Below are positions 10,631 to 23,000 of a stretch of 64,000 nucleotides of DNA, piece by piece. Both the position numbers and the translations under genes were made by a program. The stretch covers positions 186,001 through 250,000 of the forward strand of contig BDSI01000063.1 in the NCBI GenBank assembly GCA_003117195.1, given 5' to 3'. Every line of letters begins with the position of its first letter. Positions within the stretch are counted from its first letter, which is position 1. This DNA is from Eudorina sp. 2006-703-Eu-15 (lineage: Eukaryota; Chlorophyta; Chlorophyceae; Chlamydomonadales; Volvocaceae). The notes under the pieces are model-generated. The model was not told the origin of the DNA, did no database searches, and saw only the letters and a list, made by a program, of their open reading frames with translations.

Positions 10631-12288
10631 ATGGCAAACAATATGGCACAACAAATTATAGAGCAAACGGTGGTGTCGTTAGCGCGCCAAATGGAACAGC
10701 AAGTCGACAAAGAATTACAAAGACTTGATAACTTGGGAGAGGATGACCTGGATGCGATTCGTCAAAAGCGTGTGATTGAGATGAAGCAGCGTCAAGAAAA
10801 AATAAAGGAGTGGGCCGCTCGCGGGCACGGCGAGTACAGGGAAATCTTCACAGAGCAAGAATTTTTCAAAGAAATGAAGGGCGAGGAGCGCATGGTCTGC
10901 CACTTCTTCCGGGACAACTGGCCGTGCAAGGTGGGTAGCGTGTCAGTCCTGTGTGTGCGTTGGCGGGGCAGGGGTAAAGTGTGACGCATGACTGTCCTCA
11001 TGCCCGGGAGCAGGTCATGGACAAGCACTTGGGCATCCTGGCGAAGAAGCACCTGGAGACCAAGTTCGTCAAGGTGGGACCTCAACTCTCACGCTGAAAG
11101 GCTCGGGTGGACGGGTGACATACGGGATATCCAGATATGCAGAGAGCGCCAGTGCCAGGAGCGGTCCCTAGCATCCGCAGCGGGTCGATAACGGATTTCG
11201 ACAGCTTGGTAGGGCAAACCGATGCTGAGGGTGCGCTCGGGTGAAGTGCGGGGCTTACACACCTGATGGTATGAAGCCAAGCACCGAGCAACAACGAGCA
11301 CTTCGGCGTCCGATCGCGCGGCTCGAAAGCCATCCCCAAGCGCTGCATCTTTCCCGCTCGGATGAAGGGTCCTTTGCGGGTTCACCGACGCACGCGTATG
11401 CGTGGGTAGCATCCGCTGGCGACCGCCAAACCATGTTAATTCAGACCGAGGCTGCCAGCGAAGAACAGTCAACCACGGCCGCGACGACCCGCAAGCGCCC
11501 GTCAAATCGGCCTCCAATTATGTTTTCGAATCCACCATGAGATCATCGGCCACTTGGTGCCTTCATTTCAGTAATTAAATTGTTTGCCTCCTTGCCGGCC
11601 CTCTCCATACCTGCAGATCAACGCGGAGAAGAGCCCCTTCCTGACTGAGCGGCTCAAGATCTGGATGCTGCCCACCTTGGCGCTCATCCAGAACGAGAAG
11701 ACGGTGGACTACGTGGTGGGCTTCGACCAGGTACGGGTCGACGGGAGCGGGAAGGTGCCAGGTCGGGGGCGAGGCCCCGCAAGCGCATGGGGGCAATGGG
11801 GCAGCAATGACGCTAGCGGAGGGATCAGATTTGAGCATCCTAGGACGGGTAATCCACGGGGCTGGTGGGACGTTTCTCGTCGCCGTCCGTAGTCTCACGG
11901 CCATCAGCTCGAGACGCCGTTTCTTGAGTGCGACTGTTTCAGGGCGAGAGGCCGTCGCAACTGAGCGTAGGGGCCCTACGCGGCGCGCGGTACTGAGGAG
12001 CATGCGCGCCGCGCTTTGGCCACTGCCTGTGCCGCTTCGAAAGCTGCTTTCTCGCTCCCCGGTGCACCAACCTGAAGTTTTCCGTGCGCACACGGTCCCC
12101 CTCAGGTGGGCGGCAAGGACGACTTCGAGACGTCGGTGCTGGAGGAGCGCCTGGCCAAATCGGAGATGATTGACTACGACTGGGCGGCGGGGGGCAAGGC
12201 CGCGGCGGCGGCACCCAAGGGCATCCGCAAGGGCGGCGGCGGGTCCTATAAGAAGACCGAGTCGGATGAGGACTCGGACTTTGACTGA
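10631..12288 (+). CDS. TXNDC9: TXNDC9/APACD-like thioredoxin-fold protein (phosducin-like)
   Basis: The model is join(10631..10930, 11014..11073, 11617..11730, 12106..12288), 218 residues, all junctions in phase 0. The order matches the family: an N-terminal helical region (MAQQIIEQTVVSLARQMEQQ), then ERMVCHFFRDNWPCKVMDKH, HLGILAKKHLETKFVKINAE, LTERLKIWMLPTLALIQNEK and [20 protein letters not shown]. The human protein is of similar length (226). These proteins modulate folding of actin and tubulin by the cytosolic chaperonin CCT. As in the family, the fold has no CxxC redox pair, so a redox role is not expected. The C-terminus ends in an acidic DSDFD tail after a Gly/Lys linker. The start Met follows an AT-rich leader and gives the expected family N-terminus. 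Confidence 0.95.
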
Positions 12289-13585
12289 GCCAGGACTCTC
12301 CGCGCGCGACGTGGTGTGCCGGGTTGGCAACCCGCGCCCTCGGGATCTACAGTCGGCCGACGGCCTGGGGTCTGTACATTTGGGTGTAGTTGAGAGGGCT
12401 GAAGGAGGGACCGGAGCACTGGCTGGGGTCTTCCGGGGGCCAAGGTGACAACGAGCACATTCGGGAGGTGACTGAAGGCTTGACGCGCAGAGTTGGCGGA
12501 GCGGCGCAGGATTCGTCACCGCGCAGGAGCCATCCTGACCACCGGGCACGTTCAGGTTATGACAGCTGGTTATGGCGGCTGGAAGACGTGTCCGTGAGGT
12601 GTATAGGAGCGTCCCTGCTGGGCGGAACAGCGCCCCCCCCTGCACAAGCGGTGCACACTGGGGAGAGTGCCTGCATCACGAGAGCGTCATCCTGCCCTTG
12701 ACCTGAATTAGAAGTGGACTTGACGCCCCTCTGTACATGTGTGAGACTAGGACGTGACGAACCGCTACTGGACGCGCATGACAAGTTCATTTGTTTTACT
12801 AATGAGTGTTGCGAAGATTTCCGCTGCGCCGGCTGCGCAACCCCAATGCGCTGGGTGTTGACCGGGGTGTTATTGTGCCTGGACGATACAAATGCTTGTG
12901 TCCCCAGATGTCGGCCGCTGGCCCGAACGGATGGTCGCGGGGCCCTTGCCATCAGACGTACTTGCTGGTCCACTATGGTCGAAACGACCGCCGTCAGGTA
13001 GTTGGCCATGAGCCTGGCCGTTGACCGGTTTGCGCTGGAGAGGAGGGATAGACTTGGAACAGACTTGGACCTGGGTGGCAACGTGAGAAGGCGCTCCCCA
13101 TGTCAGGGAGATGCACTCCACGGTTCCCAGCGGCTGGGCACCTGATCGCCTTCGCAGGCTGGGATGTGTTGGGACGTGTTGACTCGGGCGGTTGCGGTTG
13201 TTGTCGCGTCCGATAGAAATGCGCGTCCGGGGTACGCAGCCGCTTGGGAGGGGACATGGCTGATGCGCGCTGTGCTGGATGGACGCGGCTGTACCCCTGG
13301 CCGGGGGCTCCGGGGCACGCAGCCGATATGCCCGTTGCCTCCGCTCTGCCGTCCTGGGCTGCATGGGGACGCACGCAGTAACGCATATCGGTGAACCCGT
13401 CGTATTACCCTGGCCCTCGTCTGTTTTGATCTGGGTCCATGACCTGGTGAGGTCTGACTTGTGCACTTGTATGATCTCCGCACACGCACAGCTTACAACG
13501 GAGGGAGAAGTTGGACTGGGCACGGAGGACGCACAGGTCGCGTGAGGCGAGGTGACGAGAGGCGAGGTGTTCCGTTGCGGGAGGT
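12289..13585. other. Convergent gap, 3' UTRs of TXNDC9-like and PDF genes
   Basis: This 1.3 kb lies between two genes that end toward each other. It should contain both 3' UTRs. Open frames over 100 codons occur on both strands but show no family resemblance and no matching splice phases. Nothing else is supported. Confidence 0.4.
13493..13497 (-). terminator. Candidate TGTAA polyadenylation signal for the PDF gene
   Basis: TGTAA is the usual poly(A) signal of volvocine algae. It occurs on the minus strand 89 bases past the PDF stop codon. The assignment rests on position and motif only. Confidence 0.4.
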
Positions 13586-15959
13586 TTACTTCTTCACAGC
13601 GCCGAAGCCCTTGTTCGCTTTGGGCGGCGGCACCCGCGCCACCTTGGCCCCCGGGTGGGCCGCCAGGAACTCCTCCTCCAGCGCCACAAGCGCCGGCCGA
13701 ACCGCCTCCAGCACCGTGGGCTTCATCCGGTCGTGGAACAGCACACCCTGCAGCCGGAGTATGGGGATACATGGGTTCAGCGAGTAAACCCGCCCGACGC
13801 AACGGAGTGCGTGGGGTGAGTGTTCAGCGACCCGGGTGCTTGACCCGGTTAATGGCAGCTCACAGAAACGTCGCACAGGTTTTTGCGCAGGTTGCGCTGA
13901 CCCTTGCCAAAAAGGTGAATCGAGGTTTCCATGTTCGATGCGCTGGCATGCGTGGCCACGTAATCTAAAGCTGCTGGAGCCGCGCGCCGCATTCCTGTAC
14001 AGGGCGGGACAGCATGACATTGCGTGCAGGCACCGCTCGGCCAGCGCAGGAGCAGCGCGCGGTTTCCATGGATTGTCAGTCGCCTTCTGGCACCCGGTTG
14101 CGCAGCCGGCGCCAGGACCGACCCACCTGCAGATGATCGTACTCGTGTTGGAAGATCCGGGCGACCCACGGGTCCGTCAGCTGCAGCTTTACGGGCTGCC
14201 CCTTGGCGTCCAGGGCCTTGATGGTAATTTGCCGGGAGCGCTGCAGCGCACACCGTGCACCCGCCACAAGGGAAGGGCACGCAATGGTGCATTAAATCAA
14301 CGGCTGCCTGCATGTTACATACGACGACATGAGCAAGCATGGTCCCCGGAGGACATGGGAGGACGAGGAAACTATTTTCCAGTCAGCACCTGAGGCGCGG
14401 AGACTGCTTCGTGATTCTGTGGAAGCTGTCCTAACGGCGGGGGGAGACCTGTGTCCTTCCCGTCCTCCGCATTCGCGTGTCAAACCGCATCACACCACAA
14501 TGCGCCCCTCATCCACCTTCCCACCAATCCACACCACACCACGGGCCCAGGCAAAGGCTTGGGCTTCAGCACTCAGCTCCCCAGTTGGCCCTTCCACCCC
14601 AGCCCCAATGGTTCTATGCTTCCAATCGCTCCCCCACACCCCAAGCCCGCCCACATCCCGCCGCTCATCCACCGCGCTCTGCCGCGTTGACCCCAACCCA
14701 TCCCGAGCCTGATCCGCCCCCCCCGCCCCCCAGGAAGCAGCCCACCTCAACGTCGCCGTATATGCGCGGGAAGGACAGGCAGCCCTCCTCTCCAAGCTCC
14801 TTGCCCCCCAGCTGCTCCACGATCTCCGGGTTGACCAGGATGGACTCGTTGCCGGGCCGGGCGCGGCCCTCGGGGTTGAACACCATCAGCCGCACATTGA
14901 CGCCCACTTGCGGGGCCGCGAGGCCTACGCCGTCGTCTCTGAGGGATTTACGAGGTTTCGGAGCGGAAGCGCACGTCGCAGGGGCAGGTACGGAACCGCA
15001 CAGCCTTGCTGATGGCGGCCGCCCAAACGGCAGCGGCGGTGGCGAAGGAACACGCGAGGTGCCAAGAGGTGGCGATAACATATGTTCGGGCGGATTTGAA
15101 GTGGTACGAGGACTGCGGGACGCGTGCCCTCCCAGGGCCCGTGGGATGTTGGGGGTAATGCCTTGTGTGGATTTGCAGCTGTGCCTGACCCCCCCCGGGG
15201 GCTGGGTACCTTGTGTGGGTGTGCTCGGAGGAGGGCCGCCTCCGCCGATGGAGCAGAACAGGACCGAGGCGACGGCCCCCGGCACAAAGGTGGTTACCCA
15301 ACTCGCGGAATGCGGTCTGCCGGTGGCTGAACTCGACTTGCCAGAGTGGAGTCGCAGCTGGTCACACGGCGGGCGCCAGGTACCCGGGCACTCACTGGTA
15401 CATGACCTCGATCATCTCCTTAGCCAGCCGTAGCAGTGAGTCGTCGAAGACACCGATGCGGGCGTTCACGGCTCGAAGACGAGGGTCGGGGTATTTGATG
15501 ATTTGCAGCGGGCTCGCCCAGTCCAGCTTAGTGACTGGGGGGGAGTGAAGCGCCCGGGTAGGGGACCGCCCGCAGGACGGGTCATCGTCGTACACTCGAC
15601 GAATGGCGTGCAGCACCTCGCTTTCAGCACGCATGCTTGTAATAACAGCACGGAATCACAGCACTATGTCCTCGCCGTCTGCACCGGATGCAACGGAAGC
15701 CGTGTACCAAACCGCACCCTGACTGGCAGTAGCCAGCCACAAGCAACAAGGGTCAGGCCGAACGTCAAAAACCCCTCTCGAACACCCATGAAAGATTACA
15801 TATCTCACCAGTAGGCACCTCCTGCATTGCTTTCGCCGTTGTCCCGAAGCCTTTACCGGTCTTTGCGGCTTGCGCGCTCACAGTGAGAGCGCATCGCCGG
15901 CCCCCGAAAGCCACACGGGCAACAGCGCGGAGGTTTGGGGGCGTAGACGTGAAAAACAT
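13586..15959 (-). CDS. PDF1B: Peptide deformylase, probably plastid-targeted (PDF1B type)
   Basis: The model is complement(join(13586..13747, 14127..14240, 14746..14938, 15396..15534, 15809..15959)), 252 residues, with all phases consistent. The enzyme removes the formyl group from the N-terminal Met of organelle-made proteins. All three metal/active-site motifs are present: GVGLAAPQVG (motif 1), EEGCLSFP (motif 2, metal-binding Cys) and QHEYDHL (motif 3, HExxH). The start of the fold, PLQIIKYPDPRLRAVNARIG, is typical. The N-terminus MFFTSTPPNLRAVARVAFGG is rich in Arg, Ala and Ser and lacks acids, as in transit peptides. An in-frame Met at 16013 would add 18 residues; I chose 15959 because it begins the transit-like segment. 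A Lys/Pro/Ala tail after FLAAHPGAKVARV extends past the catalytic core. It is divergent with the gene starting at 16303. Confidence 0.93.
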
Positions 15960-16302
15960 GGACGCTCGGGAGGGGCAACCCGTCGCAGGATGTTGGAGGG
16001 CCCCCATCCGCAAGTCTACCCAAAAGAGCTAAAGTGTCATAAAGAAGACTGCACGAGTATCATGTTGAGCACAACATGTGTCCTTTACCTCAGGCAATCC
16101 TTGGTCCAGTCTGCACCCGTACTTTCCCGATGGAAGAGAACTAGAGAAGCTTGCGTCCCCTGCACCAGCCATAGTAGTAATCATATCCAGGTTTCTTTTA
16201 TGTTTAAAGTTTAAATATTGAATGAATGGGGCGTGCGAATAGCTCATGTGCTGGACCAGCCCTTGCGAGGAGGTCATAGCGTAGAAATTATTTGCACAGT
16301 AT
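15960..16302. promoter_or_regulatory. Shared promoter region of divergent PDF and unknown gene
   Basis: Only 343 bases separate the start codon of the PDF gene from that of the gene at 16303. The stretch is AT-richer than the flanking coding exons. Both promoters and 5' UTRs must lie here. I see no defined element. Confidence 0.4.
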
Positions 16303-19300
16303 ATGGATTCGGTGCCAACCTCATACACTGGAGGTGGAGACTGTAAGTAAACGGGGTACCCACCTTCTACAGCTGCATGTCTCAGCTTGTGACGCGCTGG
16401 CGCCGCTTGCAGACGACTACCGTGATGACTTCACAGATATATCTGATGACAATGAATTGCCGTTGCCGGTGAGTTGATCATGGTCCAGTCGACGACCGCT
16501 CAGGGCAGGAGCTAAGGAATGCCCTGCTCGACCATCACTCGACCGGCCCCCAGGGACTGCAGCCATGTCCAGTAACACATCTATGGCCAGAAGGGGATGA
16601 CTGGCATCTCCCGGGGGTCGTACAGCAGGTACGTTGAAGCCGACTGGCTGCTTGGGGTACTGCACTGTGCTTGGGGCTGCCACTGTGCCTGGGGCGTCAA
16701 CAGACTGCCTACCTGGACGCCGGACCCAGCGCGCCTCCGGGGCGCGACTTGGACTCCACCGTCGGCAGGAGCTCCCGGTAATGCCGCGCGGGAGGTAGTC
16801 CTCCGCGGCAAGGACGCCCCGCGCAGGAACGTTGCGCGTTCCTTCCGTCCGGACCTCCCATGGCTTGGAAACCATGGGGGCCCCCTCATTTCCCACAAAC
16901 ACCGTTGACCTCCTCTTCTCTGCACGCAGCAACCGGGCGGTTCTAGGCATTCGAGCAGCAGCGGCGGTGGAGGGGACGGCGACGACAGCTTGGGGCCCCA
17001 GCCCGGCTCCACCGTCCCTGCCAGGCGCGGGGAGGGCTACCCGCCCGCGGCCGGAGGTCTTCTCCGCGGGGCACCCCCGTCTAGCGGGGTGGACCCCCAG
17101 CAGCGCAACCCCTGGAGCGGGATGCAAATGGATGCGGGCACCAGCGGGGACACATCCGGCTTCGCCCCCTCGCGGCTTTCCGGTGGTGAGGGGGGAGGCG
17201 CCGGGGCCGGGGGCGGTGTCGTTGTGCTGCACCACGCCTCCGTGACGTCGGGCAGATCGCTGTTTGGGCCCTTCGGCAGCAGCAGCTTGCAGCACCGGGA
17301 CTCGCTGCAGGCCATGGAGGCGCACCCCTTGACGCTGACGGTGCAGCACCACCTCAGCATCCCGCCGCCGCCGCCGCGCCCACCGCCGACGCCGGTGGAG
17401 GCGGCGGGCAGTCTCTCGCCTCGACACGCACAGTTGCGGGAGGCGCGGCAGCAGCAGCTAGCACAGCAACAGTCATTAGCACAGCAACAATCGTTAGCAC
17501 GGCAACAATCGTTAGCACGACAACAATCATTAGCTCAGCAGCAATCAATTGCACAGCAGCAGCAGCAGCAGCAGGCGGTGCAGCGCGAGGCGCTCGGCCG
17601 GGATCGGGACCTGGACAACCGGCTTGGGCCGCGGTTCGGGCTAGGCGATGGAGACGACGATGACGACAATATAGGGGAGGACGACATGTCGGGCCGTGAG
17701 CGACAGGGACGAGCAGCAGGTGTAAACGTCAGCGGCGCGGCCGGGCGCGGCACCTGGCTGTTCCTGGACCCCGACCCCTCCGGCCCATCCTCCTCCTGCA
17801 CCACCTCCCTGTCCGCCAGCCTAGAGACCAGCCCCGGACCGCACTCCGCCGCCGCCGCCGCCGCGGCGCAGCAGACCTTCAGCCTTCACGGCCGCGGCAC
17901 CGACGGCCCGCAACCGTGGTACGGCAGCCAGTACAACAGCTCGCAGTACGAGCACGGTTTCGGGCTGGGTCTGGGGCCGCGGCTGGCGCGGCGGAGCAGC
18001 GACGTGGACGATGCGGCGGGGTTGCTGGGGGATGGTGGGGCGGAGGTGCGGGGCGCTGCGGCGGGTCTCGGCGGCGCACTGGGCGCCTTTGACCTGGGGC
18101 TGGGTCTGGAGGCGGCCCCCGCCGCCGATACCATGCACGGCATGGCCAGCGCCCGGGGACGCAACAGCAGCAGCGGCAGCAGCAGCAGTAGCAGCCGCAG
18201 CAGCTGGGCGGGGACCCCCAACCTGACGGGGCGGTACGACGACGGGGCGGGCCCCAGCGGCAGCCAGCCCACCGCGACGTCGACCGCTGTGCGGTGGCCG
18301 CTGCGCGCCTCCGGGGACGTGCTGGGGCCGTTGGGCGGGGCGCGGGGACCCGGGTTGGGGGCCTCTGGGGAGGAGGACTGGCGGATGAGTCCGGGCGGGC
18401 TGCGGCAGCGGCTGGTGGCCCGGGAGCGGTCCAGCGAGCTGAGCGCGGGCTGGCGTCCCTCCCTGGAGGAAGATGAAGGCCGGGACGAGCTGGGGGCGTC
18501 CATGACAGGTGTGTGCTTAGAGGAGAGACCCGCACAGGGGTGTTTTGTGGGGGAGACCCGGGTGCATTCCATCCCGGGTCTCCAGTACTGCGGGTGCGTC
18601 ACCTACCCGCTGACATCGCGAGAGAGAGATCCTGGTACAGTCCGTTCTTCACCGAACCTTTGCTCAGTCCAACCTTGCCTACCAACGTCCTACACCTCGC
18701 CCCCCCATCCCCAACAAGCACACGCAAACACCGCACACCGCACACGCGGTTTTCTTTTATACACCCACACGCACACCCACGTGTGCATCGACCGTCGATC
18801 TGGGCTACTCGTTTCTCGCGGCTCCATTTTCTCACACACACGCGCACCACACACGCACATGGCTTTGTCTCCATTACCCCGCAGGCACCAGCAGCTCCGC
18901 GCTCCGCAGCGCAGATGAGCCCTCCTGGGATCACGCGTACGACCGACTGGGCGGCCGCACCAGCTTCGGCCTCAGCCTGGGAGGCAGCAGCGGCCTGCCC
19001 AACCGGTTCAGCCCGCGGAGCACTCTGGGGGACAGCGACCTCAGTGGCCTGGGGCCCGCCCCGCCAGGCCACGGCGCCGCCGGCGGGCGCGGCGCGACGC
19101 CGGGGGGGTACGGCGGCTATCGCGCTGGCGGCGGCTTCGGCGGGGGCAGCGGCGGGATACTCGGCAGCGGCGGCGGTATGGGAGGCGGTAGCGGTGGCGG
19201 CGGCGGCGGCGGTGGTCTCAACAGCACTGCTGGCAGTGGCGCGACGCTGTGCTTCACGTCACTTGACTCGCCGTCAGGGCCGTACGAGCGGCGGCGGATC

Positions 19301-20025
19301 GTGCTGACGTCGGCGCACCGGCGCCCAACGGAGTCGTCGACGCCGAGTGTGCGGCAGTACAGCGACGGTCTGGCGGGCATGCTGACGAACGCGCAGATCC
19401 AGGAGTGGATGAGCCAGCACGCGTCGCGGCTGCTGCTGCCGCGGCACATGCAGGAGATCGCGGACATCGTGTTCCGACCGCCCAGCGCGGCGCCGGAGAA
19501 GAAGTGCGTGGGGAAGACGGGAAGAGGGGGGAAGGGAAATCGGGCGGGAGGAGGGGCTTCCCGGAGGAGCGCGCCAGGACGGGAACATTAGCGAGACATG
19601 CCGCCGGCTGCTGCTGCCGCCGCTGCACACACCTGCACACAAAAAATTAACGATTCCACTGTATACCCGCCCCAACCCCCGCACACACACACACACCGCC
19701 TACCGCCGCACGCAGGCCGCCCAAGCTCAATGCCGGCAGCGCCGCCGCCGCGACGCTGCCGCCGCCGGTGGTGCTGTGCGGCCGGTACCCTCCGCTGCAC
19801 ATCTCCCGACTGGCGGCCGACAGCGCCTTCATGTCCGACCTGCTGGCGGGGCTGCCCGGGGTGGACCCCGCCAGCACCCGGCTGCAGGCGGTGGTGACGG
19901 CGCTCCAGGGGAAGGATGTGGTGGTGCGGGAGGAGGGGGAGGGGCCGGACGGCGAGCTGGGCGGCCGGACGCTGCTGTCCAAGAGCCTGCGGCCGGCGTC
20001 GCGGATGGGACCGCTGCCCAAGTGA
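16303..20025 (+). CDS. Large low-complexity protein of unknown function
   Basis: The model is join(16303..16342, 16386..16468, 16930..18508, 18885..19503, 19716..20025), 876 residues, with matching phases 1, 0, 1 and 2. It starts MDSVPTSYTGGGD, has an acidic patch (DDYRDDFTDISDDNE), then Gly, Ser, Pro and Gln low complexity, including the QQQSLA repeats at 17455-17570. Two more ordered regions occur near the C-terminus: GPYERRRIVLTSAHRRPTES to RLLLPRHMQEIADIVFRPP, and PPVVLCGRYPPLHISRLAAD to ASRMGPLPK. I do not recognise either as a known domain, and no membrane helix is visible. The first intron is only 43 bases, so the extreme 5' end is the weakest part. The composition suggests a mostly disordered regulatory or scaffold protein, which is inference. 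Confidence 0.65.
17455..17570 (+). repeat. 18-bp tandem repeat encoding QQQSLA, with TTA codons
   Basis: Five to six degenerate copies of an 18-bp unit of the type gcacagcaacaatcgtta encode repeats of QQQSLA before a CAG tract. Four of the copies use TTA for Leu, a codon almost absent from GC-rich algal genes, so the block differs in codon use from everything around it. Confidence 0.9.
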
Positions 20026-23000
20026 AGTAGGGTGGCGCGAGAGGAGCGGGGCACTGACGGGGAATGAGGAAAGGTTGCAGAGGGCGTGTGGCACCCAGCA
20101 GGGCCGGCGGTCTCTGCGTTGGTGGGGTGACTGGAAGAGCAGGCGGTGGCAGCGCAACAGCAGGAAGAGGAGGAGGAGATGGGCGAGGTGCGTTGCCGGA
20201 TAATGGCCGCTGAGGAGGAGGCTCAGAGGAGGTGGTGTACAGGCGGGTAGGTGCCCGTGGAATGCCGTATCGGACAGGCGCAGCGATGCGCGGGCCGGGG
20301 CGCTACTGCAGGGCTGCAGGGGCTGCTGTCCGTTGGCGCTCCACGCTCCGGCGCTGCGGCTGCGGCTGCGGCTGGCCGGCATGGACTTACGTCCACTATC
20401 ACTCACAACCCCAACGCTTTGTTCGGGTGCAGGTTCGGGTGCAGGTTCGGGTGCAGGTTCGGGTGCAGGTGCATCTTGGGTGGCGTTGTGGCGGGTGCAC
20501 GTGTGTGCCGGGGCGCATGATCACTGGGTGAAGGGGGGGCGAGGGATCATGGGATGGGTCCGGGTGGGCGTTCGGGGGCCTTGGGTAGGAAGACGCGGGG
20601 AGGGGTACGGGGACGGGGGGAAGACGAGGGCGCCCCGGCGGCGGGGGGAGGCGGGGGACGGCAAGGGTGGTGGCCCCGCTACTGTCCCTGGGATTGTACG
20701 AGGGCATCTAGACCTGGCGCCAGGGGTGCGTGCCCGCGCATCCTACTACGTGTCGCGGCATTGACTGAACCAGCGGAAGGGAGTACGGCCGTAATTAGGT
20801 CTTACCACGCCGTGCACAGATTGCATTTCATGAAATCACGCGGAGCGTCCTCCCGGCGCGGCGCCGTACCTTTTGTGAGTGTGCGGGGCTGGTGCCTCAA
20901 GATTTCCGGGGCAGCTGCCGGACCGTCTTCGCTTTGTGAAGTGGTGCGGTACTGGCCGCGAGCACACACGGATGGACCTGCAGCACAGACAGACTCTGTG
21001 CATTTCACGGCGGCGCAGTGAACGCGTGTACGCCCGCCGCATGCGCGCCCTGGGGGCCGTGTTGCGGAGGGGCGCTTTCGCACGCGGTACATACAACATA
21101 CTAGCCGGCCTTCGCTGGCGCTGTCGAAGAGAGTCGCGACGCATTCCTCAGCACGGGGAGTTCCCGACGTGATCGGCACTGGTCGTGGCGTGGGTGAGGC
21201 GGCTGCGCGCGGGAGAGAGGGCGCCGGCTGCGGGCTGCGGGGCACGCGATGGGTTGGACCGCAGACGGTTCGTTGCCTCATCGGGCAACACACGACGGCC
21301 TACTTCGTTCTTCGTGCGTCGAGGAAGCCCGGAAGCCCGAGGCCGGAGGCCGTCGCGCAGCAGCCTGGGCCGAAGCCCCGCCGCCTCACGTCCGAACTCG
21401 CGATGAGCGAACGGGTCCCCGGAGTGCGTCATTTGGAAGACCCGCTGACTGACCCCCTGACCGCCCCCTGACTGGCCCCTGACTGTTTCGCGGGTGGCGC
21501 ACTTGGCGCCTCGGCGCTTTCTCTTGCGTCAGCAGGGCGGCATGCGGGCTGAGGCCATGGGGGCGGATGGCGGGCCGCTCGGGGGTGCCGAGCCGCCGAC
21601 GCTGGCATGTCCCCCGCGCATGTCTTGACTCTTCAGCGAGGAAATCCCCCCCTCGACCCGATACCAGTCACCCATATATTTACGCTGGCGTGTGCGCCTC
21701 CAGCCCGGCGGCGCCCCTCTGGCGCGGGGATATGCAAGCGCGTCCGGGCTGGCGGGCTGGCGGTGCAAGTACGCATCGACCGCGGGCATGTGCGAGTAGG
21801 CCAGCCCCGGTCGCCATATCATGGACAAACTAGTGCGGCGAGGCGAAAACACTCGTTTGGGTTTTCATGCTGTATTCATGTCGTTAGGGCGAAGCATAAT
21901 CGCCGGTCTCTTGGTTGTGCGCTGCGCTGGCTTGGTAGGGTATGGGCAGGTGTGGGATTGGCGGGTCGGTTCCCCGGCTGCTGTGTCCCCCCCACACAAC
22001 AGGTCGTAGGCGTCTTGCAGCGTTTGGCTGCAGGGGGGCCGCAGCACGTCAGCGGGCTTCCCGGCCGCAAGCCGCTGTGGCGCGGGCTGTACATTAGGAA
22101 ATGGGGGACAGACGCTCCATGGGGCGCAAGGCCTTGCGATCCTCGTGGACGCGGAGTCGCGGACGCGCCAATGAGGGCGGGCCCCAGCGCAGTGCGGCGG
22201 TGCAGGGCAGCTGTTGCGGGCCGGCAGGGGGTGCAGTGGGAGGCTGGCAGACGCAAGACGAGGAGAGGGGAGTGGACGGGTCTGCGGGGCGTGCGCGCAC
22301 GGTCGACGATGCAGTAGGAGTCTCAAGAGGTTCGGCCGACTCCACTACTCCCCCACTCTACCGAGGTCTGGGGCGCTCCAACAGAGCAACGAACGCGGCG
22401 CAAGCGCTGCTCTGCGGGGTTCCACAACCCGCTTTGAAAGAAGGGGATGGACCGTTGTCGTAGGTGGCTAGGCCACTGATAGTAGGGGCGCATGTATGGC
22501 CGATGCGCACTGAGTGGTTGGCTTTGGCCGGTTTCCATTAACGGGGTGGTTTCCTGGTAACGCGGGCCCTGGGAGGGCCGTCGCGGCGCTTGTGGGTGCG
22601 CCTTCGGGGCGTGGTCTTGTCCATTTGCGGCGTGTGGCGAGGCGGCTCGGCTGTCGCCGAGGACTCGCGGGGGTCACCGATGACTCACTGTTGCACGAGA
22701 ACATGATTCATTCAAGAAAGGGTTTCAGCCCGAGCGGCCTGAGGTTTTACGGCCTGAGGTGTACGACATTCCTGGCCCTGCCCGACCCAGTACCAAAACG
22801 TGGGGTCGCGGGCGGTGGTGTCTGAGGCTGAGGCCCCACGTGGCAGCTGCCATCACAAAAGAAATGAAGGAACGCACGAGAGCCAAAAAGCGCACAGCAA
22901 CACCGCGACACTTCGAGCGCCAGCTGAGAGGCTCCCGACCAACAAGCGCTACACGCGCGCTTGGCCGCCCCGCAGCCGCCAGCAGCCCAAGATGCATCAA

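Noticed and set aside
21865..22326. 153-codon minus-strand frame and overlapping plus-strand frames
   Set aside because: Several overlapping frames are open at once, codon choice is inconsistent, and no splice-phase chain or family resemblance is present.
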